Source: Silene latifolia (taxonomy: Eukaryota; Streptophyta; Magnoliopsida; Caryophyllales; Caryophyllaceae). Taken from it: 64,000 nucleotides of DNA. This document shows, piece by piece, positions 35,071 through 45,510 of the stretch. Both the position numbers and the translations under genes were made by a program. The stretch spans positions 89,805,637 through 89,869,636 of the forward strand of contig NC_133534.1 of assembly GCF_048544455.1 (NCBI RefSeq). The letters are read 5' to 3'. Position 1 is the stretch's first letter, and each line of letters begins with the position of its first letter. The notes under the pieces were generated by a model. The model saw only the letters and a list, made by a program, of their open reading frames with translations, had not been told where the DNA came from and did no database searches.

Positions 35071-35078
35071 TATAAATA
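35071..35078 (+). promoter_or_regulatory. TATA box of the Athila-A 5' LTR
   Basis: TATAAATA in CACTATAAATACCCC, conserved in the other Athila LTRs here. Transcription of the full element is expected to start shortly after it. Confidence 0.7.
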
Positions 35079-36175
35079 CCCCATTAGTCTAAATTAGAGG
35101 AGCATGTTCTTCTTATCAATAATTAGTGTAGTTAATATCAATCAAATCTCTCTTCAATATTGTAATCAAATATTAATCAAGTTCTAATTCAAGTTTTAGT
35201 TCTTTAATCTCTCTCTTGTTCTTCCTTTATTTTGGGTAATTAGAAGATTATTGGGTTTATTGGGAGATTGACAACCTTCCATCAATCATCAAGTTCTTCT
35301 ATTATTCTTTGCATCTTTATTATTGGAATCATTAGTAGGTATAATCTCTTAATCCCTTTTTTAATTATTGCTAATTACTTTCATTTATTCATCATGTTTC
35401 ATTATGTTAGTATGATTGACAACCTTTCTAGCATGATCAATATGATAATGAGTGAGTAGTCTCTTAGCTAGGGTTTAATGGGTGATTAGGGAAACCAACA
35501 TGGGGAATGATTCATGCTTAAATTAATATGCTTTCATATCTTATTTGCTTGCTTGTTTTGATCTTAATACATGCACATGTTATATTTGATGAAATGCTAA
35601 GCCTATGAATCCTTGCATTTACTATCATCTTCTATCCTTTCAACTTGACTTGTAAGACATAAACCAACTCGAGTCTTGTTAGACCATGCATGTGTTGAGT
35701 AGGAAAGATTAAGTCGACTTGTAGGTGTTGTACAATCTAATCGATTCGGCTCCGGGACCCAAACTTTCCTAGGATTGTAAGATATAACCCAACTCAATCC
35801 ATGACAACAATAATTGCTTGCTTATAATTTGAGAACATGTTTGTATGATCATATCCCATGAATCCCCTATGAGCCCATGACACCCTAGTGCCTTTAATCA
35901 ATTGTTTACACCCCTTATTTTATTCATCTTGCTAGTTTACTTTCATTGTTATTTTAGTTTAGTAACCTTCTACGTCAACCAAATTTGTGACACCCCTAGA
36001 CACTACTAGTTACAATAGAATTCTCATTTCAATACCCGTCCCTTGGGATCCGACCTTTACTTGCCTCTTTGCTAATTGTAGAGTTGCTCGTGGAGTATAA
36101 ATTGTGTTTTGTATCGACCATTGACCAACGACCACATATGCTTAATTGTGAACACCAAATGGCTCCGATCAAAAA

Positions 36176-36191
36176 TGGCGCGTTGCGGGGA
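36176..36191 (+). other. Primer-binding site of Athila-A, two bases short
   Basis: TGGCGCGTTGCGGGGA; Athila-B has TGGCGCCGTTGCCGGGGA. Both missing bases are a C from a CC pair, which would weaken tRNA-Asp priming or may be sequence error. Confidence 0.85.
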
Positions 36192-36308
36192 CGGTGTTTA
36201 ATTGATTTAAGATTTTTTTTATTGTTTTTAGTTGTGTCTTTTTCACCTTGGGGAAGTAAAACTCCTCTAGGTTTGTTCTAATTGTTTTCGAGTTGTTTGA
36301 TATTTTGC
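36192..36308 (+). other. Short Athila-A leader
   Basis: About 117 bp between primer site and gag ATG, containing a purine-rich CTTGGGGAAGTAAAACTCC shared with Athila-B. Confidence 0.6.
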
Positions 36309-39103
36309 ATGTCTAGAAGGTTACAAAGAAATTTGTTACCTTTTGACCTTGAAATCGAAAGAACCTTGACGAATAATAGAAGACTTGTTAGGAGGAATTT
36401 GGGAGGTGTTGGTGAAGTTGTTCAACCCACTAGTGAGTTTGTCAATCCTTTCGCAATAGAAGGAGAAGAGAACCCATTAAACAATACCCCACAAAATCCA
36501 CCTACAATGCCTAAATTCTCGTCACACTCTATACCCACCGAGGAGGATCTACCAAATGGTACTCCTACCCCACAACATCTCACCGGAAACTTTATTGCCA
36601 AGTCCGCCTTCATCCAACTAGTTGAGAGGAGCCAATTCGGGGGATTGCCTAGTGAGGACCCTCATTCTCATATGGAAACCTTTTGCGATTATTGTGAAGC
36701 TATCTCTCAAAACGGGCGTGACTCAAGACCAAATAAGATGGGTCTTATTTCCTTTTTCGTTAATCGGCACCGCAAAGCAATGGTTGAAGGGCCTTGATAA
36801 GGCCACCCTTGGAATAGATTCTTGGAAGAAGCTAGCTCTAGCTTTCTACAAAAAATTCTACCCACCGGAAAAGACTAACATGCTAAGAGCTCAAATTACG
36901 GGTTTTAAGCAAAGGGATGAAGAATCTTTGTATGAAGCTTGGGAGCGGTTCAAAGGTATTTGTCGCTCATGTCCTCACCATGGACTTAGCGAATGGTTTT
37001 TAGTGCAACAATTTTGGAATGGTTTATATGAAGATTCAAGGAACATTCTCAATATGGGATCAAATGGAATGTTCACCGAAGTTGATGACAATCAAACATG
37101 GAACAAGATTGAGGAAATGGCGGTCCATAATTCACAATATAGTAGGCCTCGCAAGGCTACTAGAGGAGGAAAGTATGAAGTGGACACCGTGACTCAATTA
37201 GGTGCTCAACTTAGTGCTCACATTGACACAATCAACTTGAAGTTTGAACAAGCTATGGCTAGGCTTGAGGAAAAATCAAAAACATAAAAGCATCATGTCA
37301 ATGCCATGACGGCATCCTCATCAATCCCAAGTGGGATATGTGAGAATTGTGGAACCTTGGGTCATGACTCAAGTGAATGTAGGGGAACAACCGAACAAGT
37401 TAATGCTTTCCAAGCTTACAAAAGTGGTACCCCTTATTCAAATTTTTACAATGAAAACACCAAGTTCCATCCAAATCTCTCATACAAAAGCCAAAATGTT
37501 CAAAACCCTCAAACAACATACACTCCACCACCCATGAGAAATCAAAATCAAAGACCCTTTTACAATCAAAACCAAGGTTACCAAAATCAAAATCCATACA
37601 ATCACCAAAATGACCAAGGTTTTGATGTCCAAAAAGCGGTCCTCCAAATGCAAAAGAATCAACAAGAATTTTTCACTCAAATGCAAAAAGATAGCCAAGC
37701 AAAAGACACCACCATCAACAACATTCTAGCTCACACCAAGATGTTGGAAACACAATTGACTCAACTAGCATCTTCAAACTCACAAAGACAAAAGGGGCAA
37801 TTACCACCTCAAAGTAATCCCCCTAGACATGAAACGGTTAGTGCCATTCACTTGAGAAGTGGTACAAGATATGAAGCACCAAAGGAGCAAGTTGAGAATG
37901 AAGTTGTGAAAGCTAGTGAAAATGAAGTTGTTGTGCAAAGTCCCAAAGAAGGGGAATCATCAAAAGAAGAAAGTTCAAAGAAAAATGAAGACAAAGCCAA
38001 AGAGAAGGAACCCATTGTGGTTAGACTTCCTTTTCCAAGTCGTCAAGCCAAGCCCAAATTTGATGATCAACTTGGAAAGTTCATGGAAATTGTGAAGAAC
38101 TTAGAAGTCTCAATTCCTTTCACGGAATTAATCAATCACGTTCCGGCCTATGCAAAGTACATGAAAGATATCCTCACAAAGAAGAAGTCGATCCGGAAAC
38201 TTGAGACTATCGCTTTCACTAAGGTGAGTAGTGCAATACTTCAAGGGAGTTCACCTCCAAAGTTAAAGGATCCGGAAGCTTCTCAATACCGTGTACCATT
38301 GGCGACACAACGATCAACAAAGCCTTATGTGATCTAGGGGCTAGTGTGAGTGTCATGCCGTACTCGGTAAGTAAAAGGTTGGGAATGGGAGAGCTTAAGT
38401 GCACCAATATCACTCTTCAAATGGCCGATAGATCGACGAAGACACCATTAGGGATATGGGAAGAAGTCCCCGTGCGAATTGGGAAGTTTTTCATCCCGGT
38501 GGACTTTGTCATTGTTGATATGGAGGAAGATTCCAACATTCCAATCATCTTAGGAAGACCTTTCCTACACACCGCGGGTGCGGTGATTGATGTGAAACAT
38601 GGAGAGCTCACTCTAGAAGTGGGAGATGAAAGCATAACTTTTAATCTTGACAAGACCATGAGAGCTCCTCGTTTGCATGAGCCATGTTTCATGATTGATC
38701 ATTATATAGGAAAGATGAAAGGAAGAAATCGGAACTCCAATGGAGGAAGAAAATTGAAGATGCTCCATTCAAAGAGCAAGTGAATTGTGACAAGGAGAGC
38801 TTGCAAAGCTCATCAAAATCAACCAAGGAAGAAGATGATGGCCTCATTGGCCAAGAGAAGAAATTGGGAGAGTTGTCTCCATCTAAGCAAGAGATTTTCA
38901 ATGATCAACTCAATGAAGTTTGTGGTCTTTGGGACGACGAATTTGAAGGGATTTTTAATCCCTACATTGGGCATGCCATCGATCATGATCAACAACAAGA
39001 GCCACGGTCTATTGAGGACCTCTACCACAACAATGAACAAGCTTTTGATTACTTCTTTAAGGTGTTGAGCAACATCAACAACACCTTGAACATGCCCCCT
39101 TGA
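36309..39103 (+). pseudogene. Athila-A Gag-protease polyprotein
   Basis: ATG at 36309 (MSRRLQRNLLPFD). The capsid-like region (METFCDYCEAIS, then FYKKFYPPEKTNML, WERFKGICRSCPHHGL) is typical Athila gag. The CCHC knuckle is CENCGTLGHDSSEC near 37337, followed by a Gln/Asn-rich stretch. The protease has LCDLGASVSVMPYS near 38330 and IPIILGRPFLHTAG near 38540, then an acidic tail ending NNTLNMPP-stop. One-base shifts lie near 36712, 38273 and 38730; TAA at 37285. The stop position is shared with Athila-B, so the family protein ends after protease without RT. Confidence 0.88.
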
Positions 39104-39306
39104 CATCTCATCAAGAATGAGAGTTTGGTGGAGTCCTCCTAAACCACCATTTGTAAATATTTCTAACTCCCTAACTTGCTTTTCAATTTTTGTATTGCAT
39201 TTTTGTCATTTTTGGATTTTATTTACTTTGATCAAAATAATTGTCATGAAAAGAGAGAAGTGAGGGAGGGATTAACAATTTTAATTGATGTGTAGTGCTT
39301 TACCTT

Positions 39307-39319
39307 AGTGTGGGGATGG
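39307..39319 (+). repeat. Purine-rich AGTGTGGGGATGG box, upstream copy
   Basis: Followed by CAATTGCC. It occurs again after ORF1 at 42140, and in matching places in Athila-B and fragment C. It resembles the real polypurine tract (GGTTTGGGGA) and may act as an extra plus-strand primer; that is inference. Confidence 0.55.
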
Positions 39320-39415
39320 CAATTGCCTAGGCTATTCATGCCTTAGTAGTGCCCCCACAATGAAGAACACAAGATTTGAAAGAAAGAAAGAAAGAATGAT
39401 AAGGGAATGCGTTTG

Positions 39416-39810
39416 TGCACGGATGGAATCAATCCGTGTACACAAGGACCAATCCGAGCGGATTCCGAGAATCCGCCCGTCGAAGAAGATCCGAGCGTCC
39501 TGCTAAGAAGACGCCCGTCTTGGGCTGAGCTGAAATTGCAAAAATTCTTGACTGTTGAAGAATCCGAGCGGATTTCTGGAAAGACGCCCGTCTCACAGAA
39601 TCCGTCCGTCTTGTGAACAAGACGCCCGTCTTGCAGCTGGGAAAAACAAAGAAAAATCTCTGGATAGAAATCCGTCCGTCCGCACAAAATCCGCCCGTCT
39701 CACAAAAAGAATCCGAGCGGATTCCCCAGAATCCGCCCGTCTCTAGGCGGGATTTTTGAATTTTTGAAGCTGAAGAATCCGCACGGATTGCGCCCAATCC
39801 GCACGGATTG
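39416..39810. repeat. Sixteen-unit CGNNCG dyad array before Athila-A ORF1
   Basis: Core starts 39416, 39435, 39455, 39474, 39492, 39512; 39565, 39585, 39603, 39623; 39673, 39692, 39714, 39734; 39780, 39800. Spacing within groups is 18-22; gaps are 53, 50 and 46. Units combine AATCCG and GACG half-sites: AATCCGAGCGGATT, AGACGCCCGTCTT, AATCCGCCCGTC. The first two cores are degenerate. Confidence 0.93.
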
Positions 39811-39837
39811 TCCCTGCGTTTTGAAATTGTCGAGCTC

Positions 39838-39845
39838 TTTAAATA
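39838..39845 (+). promoter_or_regulatory. TATA-like box of a putative ORF1 promoter
   Basis: TTTAAATA in CTTTAAATACCCATCCCAC, 38 bp after the last dyad core start and 303 bp before the ORF1 ATG (40148). Athila-B has the same 38-bp spacing and about 306 bp to the ATG. Array plus AAATACCC box copies the LTR promoter layout. Confidence 0.55.
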
Positions 39846-40147
39846 CCCATCCCACCTTCATTCATTCATTCATTCATTCATAAACACTACCCATAACAAC
39901 AAAACCCTCATCCTCTCCATCTCAAAAACAAAAACCCTCAACAAAACTCACCAAAATCAAATCAAACCATCCTTCAAACAACAAATCAATCACTCCATCT
40001 TCAATAACAATCAAAACCAAGCACAAAATCTTCACCTTTGAGTCGATTTTTTTTTTATTTCATAAAGGCAAAGCCTTTCACTTCCAAATCGATTTGGGCA
40101 TTCTACAAATTGAAGATTTTTGACTCTTTACTTGGTTAGTTCATCAA

Positions 40148-41729
40148 ATGGCAAGAACAAAGGGAGCAACAAAGGCACCAAAAGCAAAGGCTCTCTCTCA
40201 AAAGGCAAAAAGCTCTACAAACAAAGAAAGCTTTGGCAATGGTGGTAGCAACACCAAGCTTGGAAGTGCAACAACAACAAATTTCTATGGGAGCATCACC
40301 TTCTACTCCGGTAATCGATCAACTCTTACATTATCCGGAGGTAACTTTCATCTCCGATACCCATAGAAATACATTTGTCAAGTTTTCTATGAAACAAATC
40401 CAATCCACCAAATTCATATGTCAAGATGCTTTAGAGAAGTTAGGTGTTCTTGAACAAACAAGAGTCTTTTTCAATGCCGTGGGTTTGAAGAAATTGTTTG
40501 AAATGAAGGAAGTAACATACCCCTCCCTTGTCTTGGAATTCTTAAGTTCTTTAAAAGTGACAAAAGTTGAGTATAGGGAAAATATTGAGTTTCGTCTAGC
40601 TAACACTAGTAGACGCATTACCTTTCCGGAATTGGGTGGAATTTTGGGTCTTAGCGATGCACATAAATATTATAAGCAATATGGTAAGTATGACCCCGAG
40701 CCTCTTTGGGAGGCAATCTCCGGGAAGAAATTTGAAGATTTTCATGCTTGTCGTTCTCTTTTGGTCCATCATCCGGGCATAAGAGTATGGCACAAAGTTG
40801 TGGGAAATACCATAATTGCTAGAAAAGACACCAATCATTTCACGGGACTCGATTTTATTCTCCTTGAATCAACTTTGAATATTGGAAGAATTCACACCAA
40901 GCCTTACAATTCTTTGAGGCTATTGGTTGATAGATGGCTCCATGTAGATAGTGGGAAGAAGGGTCAAACCGTTATTGTTAATGGCGGCCTTGTCACGGTC
41001 CTAGCCAAGCACTTTGATCCTAATTTCAATAAGGATAGCAAGTACAAGGCAAAGGAAGGTGGCCATCTTATTGATATGTCCATCATGATTAACAAGTTTA
41101 AGTGGGTTGCTCACAATCCCCTTGACAACAAGTATGGGTGGCTTACTAGTGAGGCTCGATCATTCACTTTACCCGCCAAGATTTGCCGTCTTAGTGTCCA
41201 CCGGGCCAACTATTTACTTCCCCTATCCAAGGAAGCCGAGTACATCATTCAACAACAAAAGGGTGATCATGAGACTCCCTCCTCTTCCATTGTCATACCA
41301 CCTTACCCCTTTGAATATGAAGAGTTCAAACCGCAAGGAGTTGAAATTGGAAAAGACTATGTCACTCTTCTTATGCAAGCCATGCACAAGCAAGCTTATG
41401 AAGATCGGAAGAATGCTTATTTGGCTCAATATCCTCCCCTCTTACATCTAGCTAGGCAAGGACTCCTTGATCCATCTTGTCCTTTGCCTAGTTGGGCGGA
41501 TAAAGAAGCCTTATTTCCGGGTGCATCTAGGGACGTGGTGGAAGACAATGAGGTTGTTGGAAATGGTGAAGAATTTGATGATAACATTGAGGAAGAAGCA
41601 AGTGGAGATGATGAAGGAGATGGTGAAGATGATGATGAAGAAAGTGATGAAGAAAGTGCCAAGGAAAGTGGCAATGTGACCACTTTTCATGAGGGAAGTG
41701 GTGATGATGATAGCATGATGGAAGACTAG
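40148..41729 (+). CDS. Athila ORF1-family protein, Athila-A
   Basis: A 498-residue open frame (40233-41729) preceded by a basic N-terminus (MARTKGATKAPKAKA from 40148) in another frame, with a one-base shift near 40205. Conserved blocks: TFISDTHRNTF, VTYPSLVLEFLSSL, RRITFPELGGILGLS, PYNSLRLLVDRWL, IPPYPFEYEEF and PPLLHLARQGLL; a strongly acidic tail ends the protein. TYPSLVLEFLSSL matches the TYRELTLEFLSTF-type block of the plant ATHILA ORF-1 family. That family, sometimes called env-like, has no known function. I see no signal peptide or membrane segment. Confidence 0.8.
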
Positions 41730-42139
41730 CCTTGGAGACTCCTACACTCCCATGGTATGTCTATATCTCTTTGTATTTTATTTCATTTTGATCATTGTTG
41801 GAGGAGTCCTAGCAACATCAAACGACTCACACCTCGGTACCATTGAGGTGTTCTTTATTGTTCCCATTTTTTTGAAAATCCAAAATGACAATCTAATTTC
41901 ATGCATAGCATAGTGTGTGCATGAACTATACCCATGCTTTGACATTAGCAATAGTGTCTTATTTGGTTTGGGGAAGTTAATGCATACACAACGGGAGGTA
42001 ATCTAAATTATCCTCTCCGTCATAACAAAAACCATGCATCATGTAGTGTAGCTTAGTGTAGAATTGCATTTAGTATAGAAATCATGCATCATTTTGCATA
42101 ATTTCCATCATTTTGGCCATTGAGGACAATGCCCATATT

Positions 42140-42152
42140 AGTGTGGGGATGG
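42140..42152 (+). repeat. Purine-rich AGTGTGGGGATGG box, downstream copy
   Basis: Followed by GAATTCTAAC; counterpart of the box at 39307. Confidence 0.55.
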
Positions 42153-43672
42153 GAATTCTAACACTTAACTTTTATTCAAAAACCATAAAAATTGAAAAAT
42201 TTTAAAAAAAAAAATCAAAAAAATCGAAAAAATTGAAAAACCAAAAACAAGTTCATTTCCTTTGTATATATTGTCTTGTATATATTGTGTTTGTTTATCT
42301 TTGTTCACTTTGATCGACTACGCCACATCCGAGACATGAGGATATTGAAGACCGCATGGTATGATCTTTCCAATCTCCTTTTTCCTCTCTATGTTAATGA
42401 CTATGTGGCTTTATTTTGATTGATGCGGTAAAAACAATGTGAACTTAGGACTTGCACTTAGTTTATATGGCATACTAGTTGGTAGAATCATTTGCATCAG
42501 GATGTATAAATGTTAGTTGCATCATGGCATGTAGTTTGCATGTTAGAAAAATTTTGCGAAACCGTCTATTTGGGAAGCTTGACAAGTGTATATAGGCCCT
42601 AGTAGATGCTTTTTATTCTTAAGACTTTGCTTGTTAGAATGCTTGTAAAACACCCTAGGATGTGTCATGCTAGTATCCTTTGACCCATGGTTTAAGGCCT
42701 AGTCAAGAGTACCTTGTGGTGTGATAACTCCTTGGCTACCGTTTATTCCAAGGTGACCTTTGAAACCATGCATACTTCTATCATTCATCCATGTTCTACC
42801 ACATTTTTGTCATCAAAGGGAATGGGCACAAAAAGAAATCAATTTGAGTTCAATGAAATGAAAAGTGAAAGAAAGTTTGCAAAAATGCATCAAATGAAAA
42901 GAGGAGCAAAAATAGAACTCCTATACTTCAAATACAAGGCACCCTCGTTACTAATTGGGGTGACTTTGAAAATGTTCAAAAAGAAATGCAAAAAAGTTGT
43001 CAAGTATTGAAAATGTCAAATGATCAAAAGAAATGGCAAAAAGAAAGTGTTCACAAATGTTATATGCCACAAGAAATTGGGGGGAAAAACAAAAACAAAA
43101 GCAAACTCCCCAAATGAAACTCAATTACTATCGATCCCTTTATCCATCATATCCATTTTTGTGCATGGTAGAGAGGGGACGACCCTTCTTCTTGTCTAGG
43201 CAAGAGGGGGAATTCCGCGATCCTCCAGTGTTTCTAACACCATAGGGAGTCTACTCTTGACAAAAGCATTTAACGATTGAGGACAAAGGTACCCTAGCTT
43301 GACATCTTTTGGAGGTGATTTATTGGTATCCTTCTAGGCTTAGTAGTTTGAACAAATTGCATCTATGAAGGATTGTGTACCCTTGAATTGCTTCCCTTAT
43401 AGATAATTTCCGCCACTTAGATGAGGAAAGTGGCTATTCTTTTGTAGATGCATCCATTATGTGTTTTTGTGTGCTTAATGTTTGGATGTGTCGCCATTTT
43501 GGCAAGACCCACCTTGCCTTGCAAGAAGGCATCCTACCTCATGGTTGTCTTGTTGTGAGTTGAAGGGGCGGAGTGAGACCCGCTAATTGTCTCATATCGG
43601 CTATTATTATTAGGTTAGGTTAGTTTTGGTCCTAGTCTTTGTCACCTCTTTACTCGGGACGAGCAAAGGTTC

Positions 43673-43682
43673 GGTTTGGGGA
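43673..43682 (+). other. Polypurine tract of Athila-A
   Basis: GGTTTGGGGA four bases before the 3' LTR; identical in Athila-B. Confidence 0.75.
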
Positions 43683-44022
43683 TATTTGATGCGACCATAA
43701 TTGGCGCATATTTAGCCCCGAATTACCATTGTTTCCATGCTTTTTAGTGCCTATTTGGGTCATTTCTTATCTTTAGTTCTTTGTTTTGCATATTCTTTGA
43801 GATTTTGATCCCTTGGTAGGAAAGGAGTAAGAATCTTGCATTTTCATGGCAAAACGAGGCTAAATTGATTGTATTCAATGACCAAGCATCAAGGAGAAAC
43901 AAGACTAGAAGGCCTTTGTACATATTATAGTAGAAAAGCATTGTTGAGAAAAGGATCCTTGAGTCCCCAAGGAAATCCCCAAGGAATTCATGAAGAAAAG
44001 AAGAAGAAAAGCTGCTGCCAGA

Positions 44023-44189
44023 CAATCCGAACGGATTGTACACAATCCGTCCGTCCGCCCTCGCCCGGTCCGAGCGTCCCTCTAAGGAATCGCTCGGATT
44101 CCACCTCGCCAATCCGAGCGTCTTGACCACGAATCCGCTCGGATTCTCCAGCCCAGATCCGGCCGTCCCGACTCCCATCCGCACGGATT
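44023..44189. repeat. Dyad array in the Athila-A 3' LTR
   Basis: The same eight units as at 34763-34927 with small indels, for example GGTCCGAGCGTCC here where the 5' LTR has GGTCGAGCGTCC. Confidence 0.9.
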
Positions 44190-44335
44190 TTGATGACAAA
44201 GACGTTTTCGTTCTTCAAGCCACGATAAGAGAAGCCCTTCTCTCGGACAATACCGGAGTCTCCTTGCTCAACTTAAAAAGTGTAATTACTAGTTTAGCCC
44301 TTAGTTAACCCTAATGCATCCTCCCTAATTTTCAC

Positions 44336-44343
44336 TATAAATA
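44336..44343 (+). promoter_or_regulatory. TATA box of the Athila-A 3' LTR
   Basis: TATAAATA in the same context as in the 5' LTR. Confidence 0.6.
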
Positions 44344-45437
44344 CCCCATTAGTCTAAATTAGAGGAGCATGTTCTTCTTATCAATAATTAGTGTAGTTAA
44401 TATCAATCAAATCTCTCTTCAATATTGTAATCAAATATTAATCAAGTTCTAATTCAAGTTTTTGTTCTTTAATCTCTCTCTTGTTCTTCCTTTATTTTGG
44501 GTAATTAGAAGATTATTGGGTTTATTGGGAGATTGACAACCTTCCATCAATCATCAAGTTCTTCTATTATTCTTTGCATCTTTATTATTGGAATCATTAG
44601 TAGGTATAATCTCTTAATCCCTTTTTTAATTATTGCTAATTACTTTCATTTATTCATCATGTTTCATTATGTTAGTATGATTGACAACCTTTCTAGCATG
44701 ATCAATATGATAATGAGTGAGTAGTCTCTTAGCTAGGGTTTAATGGGTGATTAGGGGAAACCAACATGGGGAATGATTCATGCTTAAATTAATATGCTTT
44801 CATATCTTATTTGCTTGCTTGTTTTGATCTTAATACATGTACATGTTATATTTGATGAAATGCTAAGCCTATGAATCCTTGCATTTACTATCATCTTCTA
44901 TCCTTTCAACTTGACTTGTAAGACATAAACCAACTCGAGTCTTGTTAGACCATGCATGTGTTGAGTAGGAAAGATTAAGTCGACTTGTAGGTGTTGTACA
45001 ATCTAATCGATTCGGCTCCGGGACCCAAACTTTCCTAGGATTGTAAGATATAACCCAACTCAATCCATCACAACAATAATTGCTTGCTTATAATTTGAGA
45101 ACATGTTTGTATGATCATATCCCATGAATCCCCTATGAGCCCATGACACCCTAGTGCCTTTAATCAATTGTTTACACCCCTTATTTTATTCATCTTGCTA
45201 GTTTACTTTCATTGTTATTTTAGTTTAGTAACCTTCTACGTCAACCAAATTTGTGACACCCCTAGACACTACTAGTTACAATAGAATTCTCATTTCAATA
45301 CCCGTCCCTTGGGATCCGACCTTTACTTGCCTCTTTGCTAATTGTAGAGTTGCTCGTGGAGTATAAATTGTGTTTTGTATCGACCATTGACCAACGACCA
45401 CATATGCTTAATTGTGAACACCAAATGGCTCCGATCA

Positions 45438-45510
45438 ACATTGGAAGAGGAATTGTTCCAAGTATCTTGGTGACATCAAAGCTGGAAAGATCACTCCAAT
45501 AGGTAAATGA
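45438..45510 (+). pseudogene. TR-GAG2 Gag, end of zinc knuckle and C-terminus
   Basis: After the ACATT duplication the frame completes the knuckle (WKRNC) and continues SKYLGDIKAGKITPIGK to a TGA at 45508. It matches the TR-GAG1 C-terminus. Confidence 0.85.

Larger units (their letters stand above)
34425..36171 (+). repeat. 5' LTR of Athila-A
   Basis: 1,747 bp, starting TGATGCGACCATAATTGGCG and ending GGCTCCGATCA. It carries an eight-unit dyad array and a TATA box. Confidence 0.95.
39104..40147 (+). other. Intergenic promoter-like region between gag-protease and ORF1
   Basis: About 1 kb replacing the expected RT-integrase region. It contains an AGTGTGGGGATGG box at 39307, a sixteen-unit dyad array, a TATA-like box and a roughly 300-bp CA-rich leader before the ORF1 ATG. 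Athila-B has the same arrangement. Confidence 0.75.
41730..43686 (+). other. Long 3' non-coding region of Athila-A
   Basis: 1.95 kb without a conserved reading frame. It holds an AGTGTGGGGATGG box (42140), an A-rich stretch at 42185-42245, GTGTTTCTAACACC near 43228, and the polypurine tract (43673-43682). Equivalent regions occur in Athila-B (61774-63745) and fragment C (49937-51975). Confidence 0.7.
34425..45437 (+). mobile_element. Athila-A: non-autonomous Athila-like element (gag-protease plus ORF1)
   Basis: 11,013 bp with 1.75-kb LTRs (TGATGCGACC...CTCCGATCA) and a perfect duplication ACATT (34420-34424, 45438-45442). Order: LTR, tRNA-Asp primer site, gag-protease, dyad array and TATA-like box, ORF1, 1.95-kb 3' region, polypurine tract, LTR. 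RT, RNase H and integrase are absent. LTRs show only about a dozen differences by eye, so insertion is recent. Confidence 0.95.
43687..45437 (+). repeat. 3' LTR of Athila-A
   Basis: 1,751 bp; TATA box at 44336-44343. Nearly identical to the 5' LTR, with about half of the visible differences inside the dyad array. Confidence 0.95.

Noticed and set aside
42714-43010. 98-residue frame in the Athila-A 3' region
   Set aside because: Not open at the same place in Athila-B or copy C; no domain.
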